NCBI GenBank assembly: GCA_947258815.1
Contig: CAMYJW010000001.1
Span: forward strand, 1 to 64,000
Direction: 5' to 3'
From: an uncultured Sphingomonadaceae bacterium
Lineage (GTDB): Bacteria; Pseudomonadota; Alphaproteobacteria; Sphingomonadales; Sphingomonadaceae
DNA: 64,000 bases
The notes under the pieces are model-generated. The model made no database searches. It was not told where the DNA came from and was given only the letters and a program-made list of their open reading frames with translations. The position numbers were made by a program, and so were the translations under genes. Each line of letters begins with the position of its first letter. The first letter of the stretch is position 1. Below, piece by piece: positions 46,003 to 53,893 of the stretch.

Positions 46003-47349
46003 TCAGCCCGATTGCGCGCTGCTTTTCCGGCTTCGCACGAGGCGCAAAAGGATCAGGCCAAGCAGCAGCGCTTGCGTCACCGCGTTGATCAACACGGCCG
46101 CCGCCACCCCGTCCGCGCCCATCAGCGGTTCAAGCAGGAAAGCGCATGAAATCATCACGGTCAGCGAAGCCAGCCGCGCAAGAAACGCCAGGTGCGCGCG
46201 GTTTGCCGCCATGATGCTGGGTTCAAAGGAAACGATGACAAGATCGGTGCAGGCCGCCGCCGCAAGCCACAGCAGGCTGTGATAGGCACGGCCAAAATCA
46301 TCGCCGCCCACAGTTTCAAGAATTGACTGGCCAAACAGCACGACCAGCACAAAAACAACACTGCTGACAACCAGAGCTATGCGGACCGAACCAAGGATCG
46401 CACCGGCAAGGCTGCGCACCCCTTCGCTGCGCACGGCGCGCACGATTTCGGGAAAGGCCGCTTTTGCGATCAGTTCCGACGCGGTGGTGAGCGACCGGCT
46501 GAGCTGTGCTGCCAGCCGAAACGCGCCTGCCGCCGCAGTTCCGGTCAGCCCGCCGACAAGGAACAGCGGTATCTGTTTTGCGGTGATGAACAGCGATTGG
46601 CTGAAGCTGGACGTGAGCGAAAAACGCACCAGACCGGGATTGTCGGCGAAAACCTGCGACACGTCCTTCCCGTCTCGCAGGATCAGTTTGAATTCACCCA
46701 GCTTGTGCACCGCCAGCCAGTGCGCCGCGGCAGTCAGCAGTTCGGAGATGGCCCACGCTATCAGGAATGCCTGCAGCGTCGGGTGGACAAGGCCAACCGT
46801 GATCGCACCGATCAGCCGCAGGATCGGTGTCGCGCTGTCGGCGGCGGCGGCATAGGAAAACCGGTCGCGAAGGCGCAGGATTCCCAGTGGCGTGGAGCGC
46901 AGCGAAACCAGCATGATCGCAATGAATATCAGCGTGGCGCGCGCCAGTGTGGGTTTCAGCCCCAGCGCGCCGGCGAAATAGTGCAGGATGATCGCCGCCG
47001 CGATAATGCCGGAAACCGCGCTGATGATGTCGAGCAGAATCGCGCTGCGGTATAGCCGCGCAAGCTTTGTGCGATCGCCGTTCTCGACATGGCTGACGCC
47101 ATACTGGACGATGATCTGCCATGTCTGAAGAGCAAGAAGATTGGTCAGCAGCTGCGCCGCGCCCGTGATCAGGGCGAACGCGCCAAATCCCGAAACGCCC
47201 AGCGAGCGGGTGATGATCGCCAGATAAATCAGCGAGAAAACTGCAGCCAGACCCCGGCTGGCAACCATCCAGCCCAGATTCCGCATAACCTGGATCAGGG
47301 CCTTGGGTGCACTGCGTATTCTGGCGATAAGCGCGTTCACGCCGGGCAT
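46003..47349 (-). CDS. Wzx-like polysaccharide/lipid-linked flippase
   Basis: A 448-aa polytopic protein of the MOP/polysaccharide-synthesis (RfbX/Wzx) family with about twelve hydrophobic helices. The N-terminal WMVASRGLAAVFSLIYLAIITRSLGVSGFG is typical of the family. It should flip a lipid-linked saccharide or lipid precursor across the inner membrane. It sits between the lipid kinase pair and the PLP enzyme on the same strand, and no glycosyltransferase or Wzy polymerase is in the window, so substrate is open. Confidence 0.9.
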   Translation of the reverse strand: MPGVNALIARIRSAPKALIQVMRNLGWMVASRGLAAVFSLIYLAIITRSLGVSGFGAFALITGAAQLLTNLLALQTWQIIVQYGVSHVENGDRTKLARLYRSAILLDIISAVSGIIAAAIILHYFAGALGLKPTLARATLIFIAIMLVSLRSTPLGILRLRDRFSYAAAADSATPILRLIGAITVGLVHPTLQAFLIAWAISELLTAAAHWLAVHKLGEFKLILRDGKDVSQVFADNPGLVRFSLTSSFSQSLFITAKQIPLFLVGGLTGTAAAGAFRLAAQLSRSLTTASELIAKAAFPEIVRAVRSEGVRSLAGAILGSVRIALVVSSVVFVLVVLFGQSILETVGGDDFGRAYHSLLWLAAAACTDLVIVSFEPSIMAANRAHLAFLARLASLTVMISCAFLLEPLMGADGVAAAVLINAVTQALLLGLILLRLVRSRKSSAQSG

Positions 47350-47500
47350 TCTCTCAGTTATCTAGCGGTCTACCCGGTATCTGGCATTTCAAATTCCTGC
47401 CGGAACGCGGTTTTGCAGCCAGAACCGCCATAGCACAAGCCCCGGCGGTTGAATTCGCGCGATGCGTTTACATCGAATGGATGCCTCCGGGCGGTTGCAA

Positions 47501-49102
47501 TTACGCTTCGGGAGCCAGCGTTTCACCCTGCTTCATCGCGGCATCGGGCGTGTTCTGAAGCAGGGTGGCGGCAAGTCGCAGCTTGCGGCCCACGCGTTCG
47601 ATATCGCTGTGAAACCGCAGTGCCAGTTCTTCGCGATCAAGCCCTGACAACGATGCGATCAGTGGCGCGGAAAGGGCAAAGCGTAATGTCGGAGCAGCCG
47701 TGCCGTCAGCCCGCCACAGGCAACGAACCGGCTGGCCAAGGTGGCAGATCTCGCTTGCGGTAAGAATATCGTCCGGGTTGGCGAAATGCGCCGAAATATC
47801 GTGGTAAAGCAGCCGGTAGAGCGCCCGCGCCTGATCGAAATCGAGGGGTTTGCCGGTATGCGGATCGGGCAGCGTCAGTTCCACGACATGCAACATTTTC
47901 CGATCAAGCGGACTGGGATCGTGCCCGCGCAAGTCATCGGCGGTTGCCGCATCGACAAGCTGAAACGGGAGATCGCTGCCAAGTTTGCCGATCGCGGCGT
48001 TGAATGCCTTGATCACAGCTTCGGCGCGATCATCGGGCAACGCGAAGAACCGGCCGATCTCGAACAACGCGGCTTCAAGCCGCAGAAGCATCCCGAAATT
48101 GGCGGATCGGGGCAGAATACTGCGACATGCGCGCCACGCACCGGGCATTTCGGCAAGCGCGAAGAAATCCGCCAGCCCGGTGGGCGCGGCATGGTCACCG
48201 TTCATACGTTGTGAAAGCCGCGGCGGAACAAGCGCGAACGCGCTGAACGGCGGGCCGCCAAAGAATTTCGATCCGGTGATGAACACCATTGCGCCGCGCC
48301 GGAGGTAGCCTTCGATGGCATCGGGCGAAATCCGGCCCTGGCAGGCATCCACCACCACGTCGATCCGGCCTCCGAACCGGCCTGACAGCGCATCGAGTTC
48401 AGCCAGGTCGGGCGCGATTATCCCGGTCTTTGAGCGGTGAATGACATGGAGCAATGGCCGTTGCCCCCGTTCCAGCGCCTCGGCGATGGCGTGCGACAAT
48501 GCCTCGCCATGCGCTCTGCAGCCCTGCACCGGGCCTGTGTCACTGCGCATTTTAAGAGTGCGCACGCTGATCCGTTCGGGTGCGAAGCCGGGCAACGGAT
48601 CACCTTTGGCCACCGCTTTGCCTTGCGCGGTTCGCGGCGCGAAATATTTCCCGGCCTGAGAGAACTGGCAGCCGCTGCCGACTTCCTCGACTTCGACGAC
48701 CAGATTGCATACCGGCTGACCCGACTGAAGCGCCAGCGCCAGCGCCAGATACTCAAGATCCGTCCCCGACGGGCCGAAAGCAATGTCGGTCGTGCGGCTC
48801 AGCCGGTATGCCGCGCGGATGCGGCTGCGGGCTTCTTCAAGTTCTCCTGCATAGATGTCATGGGCGGTTTCCTGCTGAAGCCGCTGACGGAGGCGAAAAT
48901 GATAGGCCTGCACATGGCGATAGGCATCGGCGGAAATCGCACTTGCGGTTGATGATGAATACATCACCGATGTCATCGGCGAAGGCGCGCAACCATATGC
49001 GTTCAGGCCGCTGCGCTCATCAATCGTGATGCGATCGTCTCCACCCTGGCTCATCAGGGTCGAAGTGGGCAGGCTGAGCTCGCAATGAGGCATGGTGTAC
49101 AT
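47501..49102 (-). CDS. class-V-like PLP-dependent enzyme
   Basis: A 533-aa fold-type I PLP protein. The cofactor Lys is probably in FITGSKFFGGPPFSAF; VVVDACQGRISPD supplies the PLP-ring Asp and GPSGTDLEYLALAL the phosphate-binding loop. The layout is that of aminotransferase class V/cysteine desulfurase, but the protein is longer than most (usually about 380-420 aa) and I cannot name the reaction. ATG 49102 is used; ATG 49093 or 49054 are alternatives. It is divergent from the ATP-grasp gene across 144 bp, suggesting shared regulation. Confidence 0.82.
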   Translation of the reverse strand: MYTMPHCELSLPTSTLMSQGGDDRITIDERSGLNAYGCAPSPMTSVMYSSSTASAISADAYRHVQAYHFRLRQRLQQETAHDIYAGELEEARSRIRAAYRLSRTTDIAFGPSGTDLEYLALALALQSGQPVCNLVVEVEEVGSGCQFSQAGKYFAPRTAQGKAVAKGDPLPGFAPERISVRTLKMRSDTGPVQGCRAHGEALSHAIAEALERGQRPLLHVIHRSKTGIIAPDLAELDALSGRFGGRIDVVVDACQGRISPDAIEGYLRRGAMVFITGSKFFGGPPFSAFALVPPRLSQRMNGDHAAPTGLADFFALAEMPGAWRACRSILPRSANFGMLLRLEAALFEIGRFFALPDDRAEAVIKAFNAAIGKLGSDLPFQLVDAATADDLRGHDPSPLDRKMLHVVELTLPDPHTGKPLDFDQARALYRLLYHDISAHFANPDDILTASEICHLGQPVRCLWRADGTAAPTLRFALSAPLIASLSGLDREELALRFHSDIERVGRKLRLAATLLQNTPDAAMKQGETLAPEA

Positions 49103-49246
49103 CGGCGATCCGTATCAAAAAATGGCAGGGTGCGCGCGTCCCCTGGCTCCCGGTTCTTGTGTCGCCGCGCAGCGCTGCTATAGGCGCGCGACCGCCTGTT
49201 TTCCACTAGCGTGGCGCGCCGGCTCAATAGCTTCTCTGAGAGGATT

Positions 49247-50284
49247 ATGCCAGCCACCAACAGCAACCTGACGAAGCTGCGGCTCGCACCTCAGGACCGG
49301 AAGCGGCTGAAGTTCCTGTTTCTGGCCAAGCATGCATTGTCCGATGGCACGCGCGATCCGGTGGACGGCGATCATGCGGTCTATCACCGGCATGTGCGCG
49401 ATACGCTGGAAGCGCTGGGGATTCGCTTGCAAGTGGCCAGTTCGTTCGAGGCGCTGTTCGAAAAACCCGATGTCGATTTCGTGTTCTCGCTTCTCAATCG
49501 CGGGGGTTTTTTCAATTCCGAAATGCTCGCGCCGCTGCTGTGTTCGCGGCTTGGCCTGGCCTATCTGGGCGCCCGCCCGATTCTGAGAGGTCTTTCGGAC
49601 GATAAACATCTGATGAAAATGGCGGCAAGGGCGCGCGGCGTGCCAACGACCCGCTCGGCGATTTACCGGCTGGGGCAGCCGGTTGATGCCAATGCTCCAT
49701 TTTCAGCGGACCGCTATGTCTCCAAGCCGAACAACTCATCGGCGTCATGGGGCGTGGAGGACGCGGCAGACTGGGATCAGGTGCGCCGGCACATCGCAGA
49801 ACTACATGCCGAAGGGCAGGATGCTCTGGTAGAGCCGTTCATGCGCGGTATCGATCTTGAAATACCGGTGATCGGCGGGCCGGAAGGAGAACAGCTGCTG
49901 CCGTTGATGCGCTTTACGTTCGATCCCGATGCGCTGCGCACCTATGCGCACAAACGCGGCTTTGAAAAAAGCACCGCCAGGCTTGAGCAGGAGCATGATC
50001 GCGATGTTATCGCGAAAGTGGCGGAATTTACGCGGTCGCTGCTGCCCGAACTCGCGCCGTTCGATTATGGACGTTTCGAATTCCGGCTGGATACCGACAC
50101 GGGAGACATCTCGTTTCTTGAAGTGAATCTGCAGTGTAATATCTGGCAGCCGCGCGTTATCGGCACATCGGCGGCGATTGCGGGCTTTACATATCCCGAA
50201 TTGCTCGAAACCATACTCACCGCAAGCCTGCTTCGGCAGGGTAAGCTTGAACATCACCCGGAAAGGCTTGAGGCCAATGGCTGA
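49247..50284 (+). CDS. ATP-grasp ligase, D-Ala-D-Ala ligase-like
   Basis: A 345-aa ATP-grasp protein of the COG1181-like group. VSKPNNSSASWGVE is the ATP-binding P-loop-like segment, ALVEPFMRGIDLEIPVIGG the central strand pair, and FEFRLDTDTGDISFLEVNLQCN carries the metal-binding Glu/Asn of the family. It should form an amide or ester using ATP. It is probably not the essential Ddl, since no mur/fts genes are nearby. GAGAGGA precedes the ATG. The next gene overlaps by eight bases. Confidence 0.87.
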   Translation: MPATNSNLTKLRLAPQDRKRLKFLFLAKHALSDGTRDPVDGDHAVYHRHVRDTLEALGIRLQVASSFEALFEKPDVDFVFSLLNRGGFFNSEMLAPLLCSRLGLAYLGARPILRGLSDDKHLMKMAARARGVPTTRSAIYRLGQPVDANAPFSADRYVSKPNNSSASWGVEDAADWDQVRRHIAELHAEGQDALVEPFMRGIDLEIPVIGGPEGEQLLPLMRFTFDPDALRTYAHKRGFEKSTARLEQEHDRDVIAKVAEFTRSLLPELAPFDYGRFEFRLDTDTGDISFLEVNLQCNIWQPRVIGTSAAIAGFTYPELLETILTASLLRQGKLEHHPERLEANG

Positions 50285-51101
50285 AGCACCAAATTTCACT
50301 GTCGTCGTTATGGCCGGTCTGCGCGCCGGAATTGTCAATCCGATCGCGGAGCGCGCCGGTGTCAGCCACAAGTGCATCGCGCCGATCTGCGACAAGCCGC
50401 TGATCAGTTACGTTTTCGAGATGCTGGCGGACACGCCCGGCGTTTCCCGCGTGCGTGTCTGTATGGAGCCGGATGGATGGGATGCGGTTGGCGCGTTGTC
50501 TTCCCCGCTCGATACGAAGGGAATCCCGCTTGATTTCGTCGAATCGAAAATTTCGCTGACGGACAGCGCCTACAACGCGGCGCAGGGCATCGAAGGGCCG
50601 ATTCTGATCACCACCGGGGATAACGTTCTGACAACGCCCGATTCTGTGTTGCGCACGATGAAGCCGATTTTCGATGGCGCCGATGCATCCGTTGGCCTTA
50701 CCCGGCGTGAAGCCCTGCTTGCCGCGCGCGGCGAAAAACCGGGGCCTGAAAATGCCAAGGTTGGCTCATACAGGTTTTCCGATGGCCGGTTCTGCAACTG
50801 CAATCTTTATGCGGTTGGCGGTTCCGATGTGATGCAGGTTGCCGAACTGTTTCGAGAGGGCGGCCAGTTCGCGAAGAACCGCGATCGCCTGATCCGTGCG
50901 ATCGGTCTGTTCAATGTTGCGGTGATGGCGCTTGGCCTTGTCCCGCTTGCCAGCGGAATGAAACGGCTTTCCAAGCGATTTGGAATCAAGATCGCAGCGG
51001 CGCTGATCGAGGATGGCAGCCAGGCGATCGATGTGGACAGCTTCAAGACATACGATTTCGCCGAAAAAATTCTGAAAGAGCGGCAGGCGGCTTCGTCTTG
51101 A
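50277..51101 (+). CDS. MobA/sugar-1-phosphate-type nucleotidyltransferase
   Basis: A 274-aa Rossmann-like nucleotidyltransferase. The N-terminal VVVMAGLRAG stands in place of the LAGGxGxR loop, HKCIAPICDKPLISYVFEML matches the K-x2-x3-KPLI segment and ILITTGDNVLT holds the metal-binding Asp. It should activate a small phosphorylated compound as a CDP-, GDP- or UDP-derivative, but the atypical first loop leaves the nucleotide open. Overlaps the ATP-grasp gene by eight bases, so the two act together. Confidence 0.85.
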   Translation: MAEAPNFTVVVMAGLRAGIVNPIAERAGVSHKCIAPICDKPLISYVFEMLADTPGVSRVRVCMEPDGWDAVGALSSPLDTKGIPLDFVESKISLTDSAYNAAQGIEGPILITTGDNVLTTPDSVLRTMKPIFDGADASVGLTRREALLAARGEKPGPENAKVGSYRFSDGRFCNCNLYAVGGSDVMQVAELFREGGQFAKNRDRLIRAIGLFNVAVMALGLVPLASGMKRLSKRFGIKIAAALIEDGSQAIDVDSFKTYDFAEKILKERQAASS

Positions 51102-51140
51102 AGAGCCTGAGAGCGATCTCCGAACAATCGGGATCGGCAA

Positions 51141-51176
51141 TCGCTGCCAGTCGGGTCGCTGCCAGTCGGGTCGCTG
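51141..51176. repeat. 15-bp direct repeat (2.4 copies)
   Basis: TCGCTGCCAGTCGGG occurs at 51141-51155 and 51156-51170, followed by a partial TCGCTG. It lies just before the hairpin repeat of locus 3, between the nucleotidyltransferase and mmgE-type genes. Confidence 0.8.
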
Positions 51177-51177
51177 A

Positions 51178-51237
51178 AAGCCCGCGCGGCGCATGAGCGT
51201 TGTTTTTCCGTTCGCGTAAGCCCGAACGGAAAATGCT
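51178..51237 (-). repeat. REP-like hairpin repeat, locus 3
   Basis: A single copy of the hairpin family between convergent genes. A perfect 10-bp inverted repeat (TTTTCCGTTC and GAACGGAAAA at 51204-51233, loop 10) is preceded by CGCGCGGCGCATGAGCGTTG. It ends 4 bases from the stop codon of the MmgE/PrpD gene, the same geometry as at loci 1 and 2. Confidence 0.87.
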
Positions 51238-52605
51238 CTATCCCGGAATTTTGACAACCAGCGCGTCGGTCAGCGGACCGAGCGATGGCAGCTGCGCTAA
51301 CTGTTCGAGCGTTTCAAGCACGCGTGCGGCCTTTTCGTTTGAGATGACCGACTGTGCGCAGCTTTCGAACTTCTGGCGGAAATAGTCTGGCTTGAAAGGC
51401 CGCGCTTTGGTTCCGGCGGGCCAGGGCACGCCTGCTTCGACCTCGCGCCCGTTGTTAAGTGCCGCGCGCACCACGGTCAGCTGATCTTCCGGGCCATCGT
51501 CCAGATCGACTCTTTGAACTCTGGCATAGGCCGCGCGCAATTCCGGTCGCGACAGGGCTTCCGGGGTGAAATGAGACAATGTGCATGTCCCGTCGGTCAG
51601 GATGCAGGCCAGCGCATGCTCCATTGAGAATTTCGCCTGAGCAGGCGTCTGCGGATCGGTGTACATCAGATTGGCAAGATGGCTTCGCGGCGCCTCGACT
51701 GTCAGGCGTTCGATCGCGTCGGGCTGCACATCGTCGCGCTCCAGCAGTTCAAGCAATCCGTCCATCGCGCGATGTGCGCTTGCGCAATTGGGAAACCGTT
51801 TGGTCTTGAGCCCGGCGGACAGGATCAGCAACGGATCGCCGATCCCGCCTTCCCGAAAACGCGGACCGCTTTCGCCGGGCTCAAGTTGCGCCATCAGCGC
51901 GCGCATACCGTATGGCCCGTGCAGCGTGTCCGCGCCCGCTTCGATGCCGCTGCGAGCCATGCTGGCGGCCAGCACACCGGCTTGTGCGGCCAGTCCCGCG
52001 TGGACCGGCTTGGCCATTGTGCCGAACTGCGCCATGAACCCGCCCGCCATGCTGGTTCCCAGTGAAATCGCCTGTTGGGCTTGCCCGGCATCGAGACGCA
52101 GAAGCCGCGCGCAGGCTGCCGCCGCGCCAACCGCGCCGACCGTTGCCGTGGCGTGCCAGCCAAGCATGCGGTGGCGCGGGTTCAGCCCCTCACCCACGCA
52201 GCCGAGGATCTGGAGACCAGCGATATAGGCATCGATACAGGCCGGTCCGCCAAGCCCTTCCTGCTCTGCCAGCGCGAAAATAGCCGGAGCCAGAACGGCG
52301 GTTGCATGAGTTTTGCCGGGGTCGAAATTATCATCGAAATCAAGTGCATGGGCTGCCGTTCCGTTCACCAGCGCAGCATGGGGCGCGGCAAGGCGCGCGC
52401 CCATGCCGATCGCCGCGCACGGTCCTTCGCCCCAGTGCCTGACCGTTTCGAACACGCGCCGGGTGGATTCCTCTATCGACCCTGGAAGCGACACGCCGAT
52501 GATATCGATAAAGGCGTGATGGGCTGCGGATTGCGCGGCTTCGGGCCAGTCGGAATCGGTTTCGGCCAGCCATTGGGCAAACAGAGGGAGCGGATTTGCA
52601 GTCAT
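51238..52605 (-). CDS. MmgE/PrpD family protein
   Basis: A 455-aa member of the 2-methylcitrate dehydratase (PrpD)/MmgE/iminodisuccinate epimerase/cis-aconitate decarboxylase superfamily. Segments VNGTAAHALDFDDNF, GWHATATVGAVGAAAACARL, FPNCASAHRAMDGLL and FSMEHALACIL are conserved. No methylcitrate-cycle genes are nearby, so propionate metabolism is not implied. It is divergent from the M20 amidohydrolase and oxoprolinase genes, which hints at turnover of an acidic amino-acid derivative. ATG 52605 is chosen over a long unlikely upstream extension. Confidence 0.9.
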   Translation of the reverse strand: MTANPLPLFAQWLAETDSDWPEAAQSAAHHAFIDIIGVSLPGSIEESTRRVFETVRHWGEGPCAAIGMGARLAAPHAALVNGTAAHALDFDDNFDPGKTHATAVLAPAIFALAEQEGLGGPACIDAYIAGLQILGCVGEGLNPRHRMLGWHATATVGAVGAAAACARLLRLDAGQAQQAISLGTSMAGGFMAQFGTMAKPVHAGLAAQAGVLAASMARSGIEAGADTLHGPYGMRALMAQLEPGESGPRFREGGIGDPLLILSAGLKTKRFPNCASAHRAMDGLLELLERDDVQPDAIERLTVEAPRSHLANLMYTDPQTPAQAKFSMEHALACILTDGTCTLSHFTPEALSRPELRAAYARVQRVDLDDGPEDQLTVVRAALNNGREVEAGVPWPAGTKARPFKPDYFRQKFESCAQSVISNEKAARVLETLEQLAQLPSLGPLTDALVVKIPG

Positions 52606-52668
52606 GGTGTTGCCATAATACGCTGGCCCGCAAGCGCAACGCTCGACACGCGAACGGGGGAGGTTATC

Positions 52669-53877
52669 ATGGTGGATATGTTGCACCGTTCCCTGATCGA
52701 AGATGCGCGATCCATCGCCAGTGAAATCACCACCTTGCGCCGCGCCATCCATGCAGAGCCTGAGCTGGGCCTGCACACTCCCAAAACACGCGATAAAGTG
52801 CGCATGGCGCTCGCCCATTTGCCGCTTGAATGGCGCGAAGGGCCATCGACCACAGGCATGGTCGCGATTCTGAAAGGCGGCGGCGGGCCGGGGCGGTCCG
52901 TTCTGCTGCGCGGCGATATGGATGCGCTTCCGATGCCGGAGGAAACCGGGCTGGAGTTCGCCTCAACCATCCCTGGTGTGATGCACGCCTGCGGGCATGA
53001 CGCGCACACTGCGATGCTGGCCGGAGCGGCGGAATTGCTGGCGAAACGCGCAGATTCCCTCAAAGGTGAAGTGCGCTTCATGTTCCAGCCGGGCGAAGAA
53101 GGCCACCACGGCGCGCGCTATATGCTCGATGATGGCCTGCTCGATCCACTTCCCGATGCTGCGTTCGCGCTGCATGTGTTTCCCAACGCGCCGCATGGGG
53201 TGATAGCGGGGCGGGCTGGCCCGGTGATGGCCGCTGCGGACCAGTTTGTGATCACGGTAAACGGCAAGGGCGGTCATGCCTCGATGCCGCATGAAACCAT
53301 CGACCCGATTCCGGTCGCGTGCGAAATCGTGACGGCGTTGCAGGCGATGGTCACGCGCAAGTTCAGCGTGTTCGATCCGGTTGTGCTGACCGTCGCCCGG
53401 ATTGACAGCGGCACCACGTTCAATGTCGTGCCCGACAGCGCGCAGATCGAAGGGACGATGCGATCGCTCTCTGCTGAAAACCGCCAGCGGTTGCGCGATG
53501 AAGTGCAGATCCTTTCAGCAGGCATTGCCGGCGCGCACGGGCTGAGCGTGGATGTTGAGATCGTAGAGGGATTTCCGGTTACGCTGTGCGATGAAGCGGC
53601 GGTCAACTTCGGTGAGCGGGTAACGCGCGATCTGTTTGGCCACGAATCGTTCCAGCGCCTGCCCGATCCGGTGATGGGCGCGGAAGATTTCTCTTATGTG
53701 CTGGAAAAAGTGCCGGGCGCGATGTTCTTTCTGGGGGTCAGCCATGAAGGGGAAGACTGGAGCCGGTGTTGCGGCATTCATTCCACCCGGATGATGGTGG
53801 ATGAAACGGTGATGCCTATGGGCGCGGCGGCTATGGCCGGATTTGCGCAGGCATTTCTTGAACGCGGCTTCGATTGA
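52669..53877 (+). CDS. M20-family amidohydrolase (hippurate hydrolase-like)
   Basis: A 402-aa metal-dependent amidohydrolase of the M20D/aminoacylase-like group. Visible marks are RRAIHAEPELGLHTPKT, MHACGHDAHTAML with the metal ligands, FQPGEEGHHGARYML, GKGGHASMPH in the dimerisation domain and GIHSTRM at the end. It hydrolyses N-acyl or N-aroyl amino acids. ATG 52669 follows GGGGGAGG. The oxoprolinase gene starts 16 bp downstream, so they are probably co-transcribed and may serve one catabolic route. Confidence 0.92.
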   Translation: MVDMLHRSLIEDARSIASEITTLRRAIHAEPELGLHTPKTRDKVRMALAHLPLEWREGPSTTGMVAILKGGGGPGRSVLLRGDMDALPMPEETGLEFASTIPGVMHACGHDAHTAMLAGAAELLAKRADSLKGEVRFMFQPGEEGHHGARYMLDDGLLDPLPDAAFALHVFPNAPHGVIAGRAGPVMAAADQFVITVNGKGGHASMPHETIDPIPVACEIVTALQAMVTRKFSVFDPVVLTVARIDSGTTFNVVPDSAQIEGTMRSLSAENRQRLRDEVQILSAGIAGAHGLSVDVEIVEGFPVTLCDEAAVNFGERVTRDLFGHESFQRLPDPVMGAEDFSYVLEKVPGAMFFLGVSHEGEDWSRCCGIHSTRMMVDETVMPMGAAAMAGFAQAFLERGFD

Positions 53878-53893
53878 ACCTGCATCAGCGTAA

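Noticed and set aside
49247..50284. Cell-wall D-alanine-D-alanine ligase (ddl)
   Set aside because: Only general ATP-grasp similarity; it overlaps a nucleotidyltransferase gene and has no mur/fts context, so a different ligase is more likely.
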